Of a stretch of DNA of 64,000 nt, positions 39,784 to 49,459 are shown one piece after another. Numbering within the stretch: position 1 is the stretch's first letter; every line of letters starts with the position of its first letter. A program made the translations under genes and the position numbers. A model generated the notes under the pieces. It worked only from the letters and a program-made list of their open reading frames with translations, was not told the origin of the DNA and did not search any database. This DNA comes from Streptomyces sp. P3 (GTDB lineage Bacteria; Actinomycetota; Actinomycetes; Streptomycetales; Streptomycetaceae): contig JAFEKX020000001.1 in NCBI GenBank assembly GCA_016893485.2, forward strand, positions 620,001 through 684,000, given 5' to 3'.

Positions 39784-40648
39784 TCACGCCGGGACGGGAT
39801 CGGGCTCCTGTGGGGGCGTTCGCGTCCGGCCGCGCGGGGTTGAGGAGGCGCTCGGCGAGGGGGCGAAGATCAGGCCCAGGGCCGTCCAGAGGATCAACTG
39901 CGCCGCGACCGAGTAGAAGCGGAAGGTGAAGAGCACGTCCGCCGGGAAGCCCGGATAGACGATGTTGCCCTTCGAGTCCTTCAGCGGGAGCGGGGTCTCC
40001 GTGGCCTGGTTGCCGAAGTTGGCCTTGTTGTACGAGAGATGGCCCAGCTGCGGCAGGAGCAGCATCACGATCCCGATCGCGACGACGAACGCGGCGCCCG
40101 CGAGGAGGGTCGCGTTCCAGTTGCCGTAGCGCTTCTGCAGGTACTTGCCGAGGTAGACGGCGCCCGCGAGGAGGGCGACCGAGCAGACGACCATGATCAG
40201 GTACAGGGCGCTGCGCTGCTTGATGGTCTCTTCGTGGCCGATCGCGGGCGGGTTCGCCGGGTACTTCAGGAACGGCACCAGGTACATGCCGAGAAAGCCG
40301 CCACCGGCGACGAGGAGGGCGAGGTTGCGGGCCCTGAGGCCGCCCGTGCGGCCCAGGCAGACCGTGTACGCGACGGCGAACAGGGCGCCCATCGCCATGC
40401 CGAAGAACACCATGCCGACGCCGATGCCGACGTTGGCCTGGATGGTGCGGCTGAACAAGTCCGGGTCGGCCGCCTCGGCGGGGGAGGCCGGCCGCCTTGT
40501 CCAGGGCGCTCTGGGCGGCGTCACGGCCGCTCTCGTAGTCGATGGCCTTCGCGATCTGCGGCTCGGCGAATATCCGCGCGAACACGAACGCGAGCAGGCC
40601 CGCCACCGCGCCGGCGAGTATGCCGCGCAGGATGAGCTTCTTTTCCAT
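39784..40648 (-). CDS. cbtA: Cobalt transporter subunit CbtA, one frameshift
   Basis: About 288 residues with several hydrophobic segments. It begins EKKLILRGILAGAVAGLLAF and VFARIFAEPQIAKAIDYESG, the standard CbtA start. Later it has VGIGVGMVFFGMAMGALFAV and GLRARNLALLVAGGGFLGMY, then TFRFYSVAAQLILWTALGL. The frame breaks near 40480. Together with CbtB it imports cobalt for cobalamin synthesis. It follows CbtB by 36 bases and lies downstream of a cobalamin riboswitch. Confidence 0.92.
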
Positions 40649-40684
40649 GTCGAGTTGTCCGTACGTCCAGATGCCGGCGGAGGG

Positions 40685-40900
40685 TCAGTGGCAGGGAAAG
40701 CCCAGGAAGTGCCGGGCGTCGTGGACGAACTCGTGGACGTGCATGTCGTTGCCGAACACCGACACCGCACCCTGGTCCACACCGATGAAGTAGTAGATCG
40801 CCAGCGCGATCAGAGCCGTGCCGACCAGCCAGACGATCGACTTGGACACCGGCAGGACGACCGGCGTGGACACCGGACGGGATGTGGAAATGCTGCTCAC
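40685..40900 (-). CDS. cbtB: Cobalt transporter subunit CbtB
   Basis: 71 residues, intact. One transmembrane helix (IVWLVGTALIALAIYYFIG) is followed by the His-rich C terminus DMHVHEFVHDARHFLGFPCH, the signature of CbtB and a probable Co2+ site. GAAGGAGG precedes the GTG at 40900. It is the first gene of the cbtBA operon. Confidence 0.93.
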   Translation of the reverse strand: MSSISTSRPVSTPVVLPVSKSIVWLVGTALIALAIYYFIGVDQGAVSVFGNDMHVHEFVHDARHFLGFPCH

Positions 40901-40949
40901 AGTGAGCCCTCCTTCGGGATCGTGCGTCCCTTGCGTGTACGGGCGAGTG

Positions 40950-41045
40950 AGGGTTCAGTGTCTGACTCACCCGGCGCCTCGCGGCGGCGGGCTCACAGTG
41001 GCGCGACCGTGCTGGAATCTCACCAGCTTCCTTATGCCATCACTA
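40950..41045 (-). ncRNA. Cobalamin (AdoCbl) riboswitch upstream of cbtBA
   Basis: Read on the minus strand, the leader has the conserved core AAGGAAGCTGGTGAGATTCC, the B12-box-like GCGCCACTGTGA and a distal GAGTCAGACACTG. These occur in the order and spacing of cobalamin riboswitches. It ends about 50 bases before the CbtB start. Such elements turn expression off when cobalamin is plentiful, which fits a cobalt importer. Confidence 0.88.
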
Positions 41046-41150
41046 CAGGGGGAGAGTACGGCGCGTCTCTCCGCACCGTCAATCAGGCCCGTTCCGACTA
41101 CCGCTGTGGCTACGGCTCTTGACGGGCGCCCCGCACCCGGGCCGCGATGC

Positions 41151-41493
41151 TCACCGCTTGCTCGTGAGCCGCAGGTCGACTTCCTGTTCCTGGTCTCCCG
41201 ACGCCGTGCCCCGCTCGTCCACGGCGAACGTGACGTTCAGGGCTTCGCGGAGCTGGTCGACGGCGACGTAGCCGCCCTGGATCGTGGCGGATACCGAACC
41301 CTCCAAGGGCAGGGGGTCGGTGGGTATCCACTCCTGCGTCGGCTCGAACTCCGCGGTCCACACGGCGGTGCGGTCGCCCGGCTGTTCCTGGGGACGTCGT
41401 CGAAGGGGCGGTCGGTGGGGAACGCGGTCCGCAGGACGCCGAAGACGGTCGCGGCATCCTCCTTGACGCTCCGGTGAGGGACACGGTGGCCAT
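41151..41493 (-). CDS. Small conserved-looking protein, frameshifted
   Basis: About 114 residues. The start MATVSLTG is followed, after frame corrections near 41475 and 41390, by KEDAATVFGVLRTAFPTDRP, then the intact AVWTAEFEPTQEWIPTDPLP, LEGSVSATIQGGYVAVDQLR and a C-terminal VDLRLTSKR. AAGGAG lies 10 bases before the ATG at 41493. I do not recognise the family. It is soluble, mixed alpha/beta in appearance, and adjacent to the plasmid-stabilisation-like gene. Confidence 0.55.
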
Positions 41494-41539
41494 GGGGGTC
41501 ACTCTCCTTGAGGTGGTGCTGCGGGGGCGGTCGGGTGGG

Positions 41540-41866
41540 TCAGCGGCCGAGGGCGCGGGCCAGCTGCTGCTTGTTCATCGACGAACGGCCCTCGACGCCG
41601 CGCTTCTTCGCCTCCGCGTACAGCTGGTCCTTCGTCGGTCCCTGTGCCCCGCGGTGGGAGCGCTCGCCGCCGCGCTGCGAGGCCGACTTGGGGTCGCGGG
41701 TGGACGTCCGGCTCGCGGTGGCGGACTCACCGGCGCGGGCCCGCTCCTTGTTCACGGTGCGCGCGGCGATCTCCTTCGCCCTGCCCTCGGAGACTCCTCG
41801 TTTCTCGGCGCCTTCCTTGATGTGCTCGTACTGACGCTCTCGCTTCGGGCTGGATCCTCGCGGCAC
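41540..41866 (-). CDS. Plasmid-stabilisation-like protein with Rho-N/SAP-like tail
   Basis: 108 residues, intact and very basic. The start PRGSSPKRERQYEHIKEGAE and RGVSEGRAKEIAARTVNKER match proteins annotated plasmid stabilisation protein in Streptomyces. The C terminus PTKDQLYAEAKKRGVEGRSS followed by MNKQQLARAL resembles a Rho N-terminal/SAP-like nucleic-acid-binding helix pair. AAAAGGAG precedes the GTG at 41866. A DNA- or RNA-binding role is inferred; there is no plasmid context. Confidence 0.75.
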   Translation of the reverse strand: MPRGSSPKRERQYEHIKEGAEKRGVSEGRAKEIAARTVNKERARAGESATASRTSTRDPKSASQRGGERSHRGAQGPTKDQLYAEAKKRGVEGRSSMNKQQLARALGR

Positions 41867-42186
41867 GGTGTTCTCCTTTTCTCTCCGCTCGGGACGGCCT
41901 CCGGCGTACTCGGCCGTGCTCCGGCGATTTCCCAGGTACCCGTCGTCCGCCGCTTCTCACACGGGCCCCCGACACGGGTCGCTTCCATCTGATGCGCGGG
42001 CCGTGCGGTGCGCGAGCAGACGGCCACCGAACGGATGAGGGTGCGGACCGCGTTGGCCGTCGGGGCGGCGGGCCGGGGTAACACGGGTGGCGTACTCGCG
42101 TGGCGTGGCGGCGGGCGGACACCTAGTAATGGACTGGATCAGCTTGTTCATCGCACTTCGGGGGCGATAGCAGGATCAGCCTCTTC
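41867..42186. other. Intergenic region with no recognised feature
   Basis: This 320-base divergent gap lies between the plasmid-stabilisation-like gene and the repeat-protein gene and presumably holds both promoters. No hairpin, operator or credible small gene was found. Confidence 0.4.
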
Positions 42187-43354
42187 ATGGAGCCGAGCAT
42201 GACCACCCGCTCTTTCTCGCCCAGCCCGGACCAACCCGAGATATCTCACGGCGCCGCACCCCATCCGCACGCGTCCTCCGACCGAGGACCGGCCGACGGA
42301 ACGCCGCCGACGTCACGTCCGTCGCAGGAGGCTCCCGCCCGATTCGGTCCCGAGGGCGAGTACGCCGATCCGATGCACGGACTGCTGCGCGCCGCCGTCG
42401 CCGACCGGCCGCTGGAGGAGGTGCTCCAGCTCATCACCATGCTGGAGCAGTCACCGAAGTACGCGCAGGCCACCGTCGACGCCCTCCGGGCGGTCGGTGT
42501 GGACCGGTCCGTGGAGGACGTCACGCGTCTGGTGACCCTGCTGACCCAGCCACCGCGCCACCCCGACAGCGCCGACGAGGCGATCCGCGCGGCAGCCGAG
42601 CACCGTCCTGTGGAGGACGTCACCCGGCTGATGGCCCTGCTGCACCGGCCACCTCTGGAGCCGCACTGCGGCGAGGAGGCGCTACGGGCCGCGGCCGGCC
42701 GTCCCGTCGAGGAACTCGTCCAGCTCATCGGCCGCCTGGCCGAGGAACAGGACGCGACCTCCCGGGCCACGACTCGGTCCGTCGCCGCGACCGCCGCGGA
42801 CTACGAGTCGCTCGGCCGTGACCAGGCGGCGGCGAACCCCGGGAGCCGGCGGCCGATGACCGCCCCGCGCGTCAGCACCGTCCACGCCGTCCGCGTACGA
42901 CGGCGCGGCGCACCGCTCCCCGGTCTGGCCGGGGCTGATCGCGGCGGTGGCGCTCGTACTGTGCGGGCTGTCGTACTTCCCGCTGCACCGCGACGGAGCC
43001 TCCGCCGCCGCCTACGGCTCCGCGCTCGGGGTCTCGGTCCTGTGCGTCCTGCTGGCACCGGTACTGGTGCTCCAGGGCGGTCCGACCGTGCTCGCCGTGT
43101 CCGTGGTGGTGCCGGCCGTGCTGGCCGCCCTGCAGTTGTTCGACGGGCGGTTCCACTCCTCACGCGTCTCCCAGGCGCTGCGGATCACCGCCGCGCCGTC
43201 CTGGTTCGCCGGGCTGATGGCCGTACTCGCCGCGCTCGCGGCGCTCACGGCCCTGCTCGCGCTGCTGGCGTCGCGGAGGTTCGGCAGGCAGTTGGACCTG
43301 GCCGGGCTTTCCGATCGTCGGGCGCTGGCCGATGCGGGCCAGTCGCCCCAGTAG
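42187..43354 (+). CDS. Tandem 33-residue-repeat protein with C-terminal membrane helices, one frameshift
   Basis: About 389 residues. A Pro/Ser-rich head is followed by three full 33-residue repeats and a partial fourth (DNA 42382-42480, 42481-42579, 42580-42678, from 42679). Each has the form A-L-R-A-A-x-x-x-R-P-V-E-D-V-x-R-L-x-x-L-L, predicted to form helical pairs. After a linker and a break near 42910, the C-terminal third has hydrophobic segments (GLIAAVALVLCGLSYFPL; AYGSALGVSVLCVLLAPVLV; AGLMAVLAALAALTALLALL). The ATG at 42187 is chosen; ATG 42199 is possible. I know no named family. It looks like a membrane-tethered protein-interaction module. Confidence 0.7.
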
Positions 43355-43366
43355 GGCCGATCCCGC

Positions 43367-44202
43367 TCAGTGAGCGGTGGCGCCGGAGTCGATCTCGGCG
43401 TCACCGCTCGCGGACGGCACGCTCGACGCCGAGGCCCCGGGGCTGGAGGCGGCGCTGTGGCTCGGGGTGACACCGGAGCTGTGGCTGGTCCTCGGCTCCG
43501 CGCTCGCGGACGGTGATGCGGTACCGCCCGCATACGATCCCGCGCTGCTCGACGTGAGCGGCGTGGGCGTCGGGCTGTGTGCGGGGGCATGCGTTCCGGC
43601 CGAACCGCCGCCGAACGACGTCCCCGTGCCCGACTCGTTCCTGACCGCGGCCGCCAGCGGCTTGCCCATGATGAGCTCCCCCGCGGTCACCGTGACCATC
43701 GCGAGGGCGAAGATCAGGCCTGTCGCCAGGGCGTACTTCTTCCAGCCGATGGACTTCCAGAACGAACCCGTCCGGTGGCTGCCCACCGATTCCGACTCGC
43801 CGTCGGAGGAGGCGGAGGGCGGTCGCGCGAGTCGGCGGGCGATGTCGTGGTCTCGCCCGAGGAGCCGCCCCGCACCCCGAACGCCGCCCGGGCATCCGCG
43901 CGTTGCAGCGCCCGCTCCTCGCTCGGGGTCAGCGCCATCGCCACCGACGGCACTCTTCTACGGATCCCTTCTCCCGTCCGTCGGAAGGCGTGCTGGAAGA
44001 CCGCGGCGCCGGTAGTCGCGCTGGCGCTGACCACGGCCGCGCCGACGATGGTCCCGGTCACCCCCAGCAGGGACGCCAGTACCGCGCCCACCACGGTGGC
44101 GAGCGCACTCGCCACCACCTGGACAGCGGTCAGATCGAGCACCTTCCGCTTCGGCTCCCGCTTCTTGTCGTCTTTCTTGTCATCCTGTGTGTGACTCTCC
44201 AT
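43367..44202 (-). CDS. Membrane protein with Ser/Thr/Pro-rich C-terminal tail, one frameshift
   Basis: About 278 residues. A charged head (ESHTQDDKKDDKKREPKRKV) is followed by hydrophobic segments around VQVVASALATVVGAVLASLL and TGTIVGAAVVSASATTGAAV. A soluble loop leads, after a break near 43825, to another helix (YALATGLIFALAMVTVTAGE). The last 90 residues are dominated by Ser, Thr, Ala, Pro and Gly and look exported and flexible. GAAGGA precedes the ATG at 44202. It converges with the repeat-protein gene. The function is unknown. Confidence 0.65.
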
Positions 44203-44335
44203 CAACGTCCTTCAATATCCTTTGACAGTCCCGGAGCACGACAGCCGTCGAAGAGGCATGTGCAAGGTGTCGACTGCCCTGTCGGCGCTGTTTCACCTCA
44301 ACTGGACGGAACAGGGCCGGACTTCACCGGTGCCG

Positions 44336-45158
44336 TCACGTCGACGACTGCTCCGGGAGCGCGTGCGTGAAGGGCGTGACCGGCCGCTCCAGGGGTCGCC
44401 GTCCACGACGATGTCGACCGCCTCGTTGTAGAAGGCGAGGAGATCCTTGACGGCGCCGACCGCGGGCAGGGGCCGCGGATAGCTCCAGACGATGTTCGGC
44501 GGGACGGCGGGAGCACCGGCCTGGCCGCGCCAGGACCAGTAGGCGGCGGTGCCCTTGTAGGGGCAGCCGGTGCTGTGGTCGGTCGGCTCGAACAGGTCCA
44601 GGCGGACGTCCTCGCGCGGGATGTAGTACCGGGTCGGCAGGCCGGTCTCGAAGACCAGGACCGGGCGGTGGGTGTCGGCGACGACCGTGCCGTGGATCTC
44701 GACCCGGACGTGCCGGCTGCTGGGGATGGCGTCGACGCGTTTGTGCGGGTCACGGGGTGGATGAAGATCTCTTCCTCCTCCTCGTACCAGTGGTCGAGCC
44801 CCCGGCCGACCCGCCGGAACCACTCGAACGCGATGTGCCCGGCGAGGTCGTCGGCGGGGGTAGGTCCAGGCCGCGTTCTCCGTCGGCTCCCCGCCGATCA
44901 CCAGGTCGTAGAAGATCCGGGAGCCGGTGTGCGTGCCGGTCGGCGGGTTCTTCGCCGGACGGAGAAGGTCATGGCGGACCTCGTCGTGCGGGAAGGCGTA
45001 GAGCGGTACGGGGATGCCGGGTTCCCAGACGAGGACGGGGTGGCGGCTGTCCACCACGGTGGTGTCGTCCTTCCGGCCTCGGACCCAGCGCGGGCTGGGC
45101 TCCCAGAGGAGTCCTTCGGGGTGGTCCTGACGTCCTGTGCGGTGGGGAACGTACTCAT
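44336..45158 (-). CDS. Tandem DUF427 protein, frameshifted
   Basis: About 273 residues with two copies of the DUF427 fold. Copy one contains VRGRKDDTTVVDSRHPVLVW and WEPGIPVPLYAFPHDEVRHD. Copy two contains VRVEIHGTVVADTHRPVLVF and ETGLPTRYYIPREDVRLDLF, then CPYKGTAAYWSW. The end reads DIVVDG and, with a base correction near 44395, L-E-R-P-V-T-P-F-T-H before a stop at 44336. Another break is near 44860. The ATG at 45158 is the natural start. DUF427 proteins are compact beta proteins of unknown role. Confidence 0.82.
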
Positions 45159-45412
45159 GGCAGGTGCTCCCTGGCGGGTGGGGCGGCCCGGATCGGCCGC
45201 TGTGGCTGATCGTTGCGTGCTCGTTGCTTCTGACGGTGGTTTCTTGCCAGGTGTCGGCGGCGGGGTTCACTGGACGGGTGCCGACCTTCGCCACCACGCT
45301 GACGGGCTTCTGGCCCTCACGTCGTGTCTACGTCTTCGACGTGTTCTGTTGCCGTGCGCCGTCCCCGACCCCCGCACAGCACCTTGAGAACTCGCGAGAA
45401 CTGAGGTCCACC

Positions 45413-45900
45413 ATGTCCGTGACCGATGAACTGCTGGCCAACAACGCCCGGTACGCCGAGACCTTCGTAGGTCCCCTCCCCTTCCTCCCGCCAAGCATCT
45501 CGCGGTCGTGGCCTGCATGGACGCCCGCCTCGACGTGTACGCGATCCTCGGCCTGCACGAGGGCGAGGCCCATGTCATCCGCAACGCGGGCGGTGTCGTC
45601 ACCCAGGACGAGCTGCGCTCGCTCGCCATCAGCCAACGGCTCCTGGGCACCGAGGAGATCATCCTCATCCACCACACGGACTGCGGCATGCTCACCTTCA
45701 CGGACGACGGCTTCAAGGCCGCGATCGAGGAGGACACCGGCCTGCGCCCGTCCTGGGCGGCGGAGGCCTTCGGCGATCTCGACACCGACGTACGGCAGTC
45801 GGTCGCCCGCATCAAGGCCGATCCCTTCATCGTGCACAAGGACCACATCAGGGGCTTCGTGTTCGACGTGGCCACGGGGAAGCTGAACGAGGTCGGCTGA
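45413..45900 (+). CDS. Beta-class carbonic anhydrase, one frameshift
   Basis: About 162 residues. Zinc-site and catalytic motifs are VVACMDARLDVYAILGL (Cys, Asp-Arg dyad) and ILIHHTDCGMLTF (His, Cys). VIRNAGGVVTQDELRSLAIS is the usual active-site strand. The N-terminal MSVTDELLANNARYAETFVG joins after a break near 45487. The small size matches short actinobacterial beta-carbonic anhydrases. It interconverts CO2 and bicarbonate. A clear terminator follows. Confidence 0.92.
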
Positions 45901-45912
45901 CGGGAACGGCGA

Positions 45913-45941
45913 GGGCACCGGGGTAGCTGTCCCCGGTGCCC
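45913..45941 (+). terminator. Hairpin terminator of the carbonic anhydrase gene
   Basis: GGGCACCGGGG and CCCCGGTGCCC form a perfect 11-bp stem with a 7-base loop, 12 bases after the stop codon. The bases after it (GATTTC) are only weakly T-rich, as is common in this group. Confidence 0.78.
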
Positions 45942-45993
45942 GATTTCAGGAATTCCCGTGTGCCCGGGCCGTGTGGTGACGGAAGGTCCCCAC

Positions 45994-46290
45994 ATGACAC
46001 AGCATCAGAGCGACCCGGCACCGGCGACCGGCGCGACCGACTCCTATCTCGCGGCGCTCCGTCAACGGCTCGCCGCCGACGGGACGTTGGTGACCGGGAC
46101 CACCTGGCGCGACCGCCCCGTGACGATAGGCAGCCGGTCGGACCGCAAGGCGTCGCTGATCGGGCGGCCCATCACGGTGGAGACCACGGGATCGGGGGTC
46201 ACCCGGGTCACCATGTACCGGGGCGGGAGCATGTACGGCGGGATGTTCACCGGGCATGTCCTGGAGAAGGCGGCGCTGTACTTCCCGTAG
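45994..46290 (+). CDS. Small hypothetical protein
   Basis: 98 residues, intact. It starts MTQHQSDPAPATGATDSYLA and has a short helical part (ALRQRLAADGTLVTGTTW), then a Gly-rich beta part (VTRVTMYRGGSMYGGMFTGH). GGAAGG precedes the ATG at 45994. I do not recognise the family. Codon use is normal and the start is good, so it is probably real. Confidence 0.55.
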   Translation: MTQHQSDPAPATGATDSYLAALRQRLAADGTLVTGTTWRDRPVTIGSRSDRKASLIGRPITVETTGSGVTRVTMYRGGSMYGGMFTGHVLEKAALYFP

Positions 46291-46423
46291 AGCGATGAGC
46301 AACGGACTTTGCCGGAGCCGCTGTTGGCGAGCGGTGAGCGCGGACCGTCCGGCCCCGCGCCTCCCACTCGACAGCAACTACCCCTGTCCGCAGGCCTGTT
46401 GCCGCACCCACGCAACAGGCGCT

Positions 46424-47109
46424 TCAGCCAATGGGCGCAGGCATCGGCCGCACGTCGTACGCGAGGCCGATGACATCCCCACCAGCCGGATCGGCCAGCT
46501 CCACGCGCCAGCCGTCGGCGAACTGGTCGACGCCCGCGGCCATGGGAATGGTGCCGGAGATCAGCACGGTCCCCGGCACCAGGTCACCACGGGAGCGCAG
46601 CACGTCCACCCAGTAGCCCGGGGTGAGCAGTTCGGCGAGTGTGCCGGTCTGGATCTCGGTCTCGGTGCCGCCGTGGCTCACCCAGGCGCGCAGGGTGAGT
46701 TCGTCGATGCGGGACTCCACGTCGGCCAGGCGCCAGGCGCGGCGGGCCAGGACATCGGGGCCAGCGTTCTTGCTCCACGCCACCCCGTGCACCTCCAGGT
46801 CACGGTCGGTGTGATCACAGGCGGCGGTCAGCAGCAGCTCCCCCTCCTCCGCGACGACCAGCGCCCACTCGGCCTCGCCGGAGGTGCGGCCGTGCTGGAC
46901 CGCGACGCGCTCGGTCTGCTGGGCGAGGTACGGGAGACCGGGTACAGCGCCGGCGTCACGGACGGTCCGGGGACACCCAGCTCGGCCAGCTCCGCGACGT
47001 GCGCGGCGACATCGTCCTGGCTGCGCCCGGCGTATCCGGCGTTGAGGACCTGGACGACATCGACCTCGCGTGTCGATCCGTCGGGCAGTTCGAAGGTCAG
47101 CACGGCCAT
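46424..47109 (-). CDS. DUF2848 protein (FAH-related fold), one frameshift
   Basis: About 228 residues. The start AVLTFELPDGSTREVDVVQV leads to VLNAGYAGRSQDDVAAHVAE, as in DUF2848, and after a break near 46935 the sequence continues YLAQQTERVAVQHGRTSGEA, DVLARRAWRLADVESRIDEL and GTVLISGTIPMAAGV. The family is distantly related to fumarylacetoacetate hydrolases, so a C-C or C-N hydrolase is possible. It is divergent to the transporter-nitrilase-cupin operon, with a long palindrome between them. Confidence 0.82.
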
Positions 47110-47210
47110 GAGGGCACTCCCAGGAGTCGGGGAACAGGGAAACGGGACACGGAGGACGGACCCCTGCGGATCCTGATCTCTCCGCGGTCGACTTCCGGCG
47201 CAGGGCTTGC

Positions 47211-47238
47211 GCATACGACCTGTATACAAGAAGTATGC
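47211..47238. promoter_or_regulatory. Nested palindromic operator, probable GntR site
   Basis: GCATAC-N4-TGTATACA-N4-GTATGC: an outer 6-bp inverted repeat encloses a perfect 8-bp palindrome with the same centre (between 47224 and 47225). It can also be read as two overlapping ATAC-N5-GTAT half-site pairs, similar to the 13-bp repeat at the GntR promoter (50454-50466). It lies between the divergent DUF2848 and transporter genes, well placed to control both. Confidence 0.75.
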
Positions 47239-47273
47239 CGGAAGGTCGATGTCCCCGAGCAAGGATGGGCACC

Positions 47274-48639
47274 ATGCACGACACCCCGAAGAGCGACACC
47301 GGCGCCGCGGAGAGGCGCTCCGGCGTCCGCCGCGCCTTCGTCGCGAGCCTCACCGGCACGGCCCTGGAGTGGTACGACTTCGCCGTCTACTCCGCCGCCG
47401 CGGCGCTGGTCTTCGGCGATCTGTTCTTCCCGTCGGAGGACCCGCTCACCGGCACGCTCCTGGCGTTCTCCACCTACGCCGTCGGCTACGTCTCCCGCCC
47501 CATCGGCGGCTTCGTCTTCGGCCGGCTCGGTGATGTGATCGGCCGCAAGAAGGTGCTGATCGCCACACTCGTCCTGATCGGCGTGGCCACTTTCGCCATC
47601 GGCCTGCTGCCCGCCTACGGCACGATCGGCGTGGCCGCGCCGATCGCGCTGGTCGTGCTGCGCTTCGCCCAGGGCGTCGGCGTGGGCGGCGAGTGGGGCG
47701 GCGCGGTCCTGCTGTCCAGCGAGTTCGGCGACCCGCGCCGCAGGGGCTCTACGCCTCCGCCGCCCAGGTCGGCCCGCCCGCGGGAAACCTGCTGGCCAAC
47801 GGTGTGCTCGCCGCCCCCTCGGCGCGCTGCTGACCGAGGCGCAGTTCGAGTCGTGGGGCTGGCGGGTGGCGTTCCTGCTGTCCGGCGTGCTGGTCGGCTT
47901 CGGGCTGTGGATCCGGGCCAAGCTGGAGGAGACCCCGGTCTTCAAGGCGATGGGGGCCGAGCAGTCCCGCCCCCAGACCCCGATCCGCGAGGTCTTCACC
48001 ACCCAGCCCCGCGCGCTGACCGCCGCGATCCTGTGCCGGGTCGGCCCGGACGTGCTGTACGCGATGTTCACGGTCTTCGTGCTGACGTACGCGACCCAGG
48101 AACTCGACATGTCGCGCGGCTCCGCCCTCGCGGCCGTCCTCATCGGCTCCTCGGTCCAGGTCTTCCTGATGCCCCTGGCCGGCGCCCTCTCCGACCGCGT
48201 CAACAGGCGCCTGCTGTACGGCGTTTCGGCGGTCGCAGCCGCCGTGTGGCCGTTCGTGTTCTTCCCGATGGCGTCCGGCGGCTCCTGGCTGCCCCTCGCC
48301 GCCGGAGTCCTGGTCGCCCTGGTGATCCACTGCTGTCTCTACGGCCCGCAGGCCGCCTTCATCGCCGAACAGTTCTCACCCCGGCTGCGCTACACCGGCT
48401 CCTCACTCGCCTACACCCTGGCCGGCATCATCGGCGGCGCGATCGCCCCGCTGCTCTTCACCACCCTGCTGAGCGCCTACGACAGCTGGGTGCCGCTGGC
48501 CCTCTACATCGCCCTCGCCTCCGCGATCTCCCTGGTCGGCGTCCTCCTGGGGCGCAACCCCGAGGCCGCCGTCGACGAGGACGCACAGCTCGCCGCGCCG
48601 AAGACCCCGGCCGCGGCCGACCTCCCCCTGTCCCACTGA
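47274..48639 (+). CDS. MHS-family MFS transporter (ShiA/ProP-like), frameshifted
   Basis: About 455 residues. The start FVASLTGTALEWYDFAVYSA is the hallmark of the metabolite:H+ symporter family. FGRLGDVIGRKKVLI is the loop after helix 2, and GVGVGGEWGGAVLLSSEF is typical. The C-terminal half has EQFSPRLRYTGSSLAYTLAG. Breaks lie near 47745 and 47815. AAGGA precedes the ATG at 47274. It should import an organic acid or zwitterion that feeds the nitrilase and DUF2848 enzymes. Confidence 0.9.
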
Positions 48640-48668
48640 CCACGGCCCCAGACAAGGAGGCACCGCCC

Positions 48669-49459
48669 ATGCGGATCGCCCTCAGCCAGCTCACCACCGG
48701 CCCCGACCCCGACAAGAACCTGCGCCTCATCGAGGAGTGGACCCGTCGCGCGGCGGACGCCGGAGCCCGCGCCGTCGTCTTCCCCGAGGCGTCGATGGCC
48801 TGCTTCGGCACCCCCTCGCCCCGCTCGCCCAGCCCCTCGACGGCCCCTGGGCCGACGGCGTCCGCGAGATCGCCCGCGCGACCGGCACGGTCGTCGTCGC
48901 CGGCATGTTCACCCCGGCCGACGGAGGACGGGTCGCCAACACCCTGCTCGCCACCGGCCCCGGCGTCGAGGAGTCGTACGACAAGATCCATCTCTACGAC
49001 GCCTTCGGCTTCCGCGAGTCCGAGACCGTCGCCCCGGGTTCCCGGACCGCCCTGATCGACGTGGACGGTGTCCGGCTGGGGCTGGCCACCTGCTACGACG
49101 TCCGGTTCCCGGAGCTGTTCCGGGCGCACGCCGACGCCGGGGCGGTGGGCACCCTGCTGGCGGCGTCCTGGGGTGCGGGGCCCGGGAAGGCCGACCAGTG
49201 GGAACTGCTGGTGCGGGCCCGCGCGCTGGACGCGACCGTGTGGGTCGCCGCCGTGGGCCAGGCCGATCCCGGTACCGGTCCCGGTCCGGTGCCGACGGGT
49301 ATCGGACACAGCCTGGTGGTGGGGCCCGACGGGACCGTACGGGATGCTCTCGGCGCCGAGCCGGAGCTGCTGGTGACGGACCTGGACGTCGACGAGGTCG
49401 GCGTGGTCCGCGAGAAGACGTCCGTGCTGGCGAACCGGCGTCCGGAGGTGTGGGGATGA
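48669..49459 (+). CDS. Nitrilase-superfamily carbon-nitrogen hydrolase, one frameshift
   Basis: About 264 residues. The Glu-Lys-Cys triad is visible in VVFPEAS, SYDKIHLYDAF and GLATCYDVRFPELFR. The start RIALSQLTTGPDPDKNL is standard. The frame breaks near 48818. Sequence style is of aliphatic amidases or omega-amidase-like branches rather than true nitrilases. It lies 29 bases after the transporter gene and its TGA overlaps the cupin ATG (ATGA), so the three form one operon. It probably hydrolyses an amide of the imported substrate. Confidence 0.9.

Noticed and set aside
41540..41866. Evidence that the plasmid-stabilisation-like gene marks an integrated plasmid
   Set aside because: No replication, partition or transfer gene is nearby and the flanking genes look chromosomal. 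The name is historical for this family.
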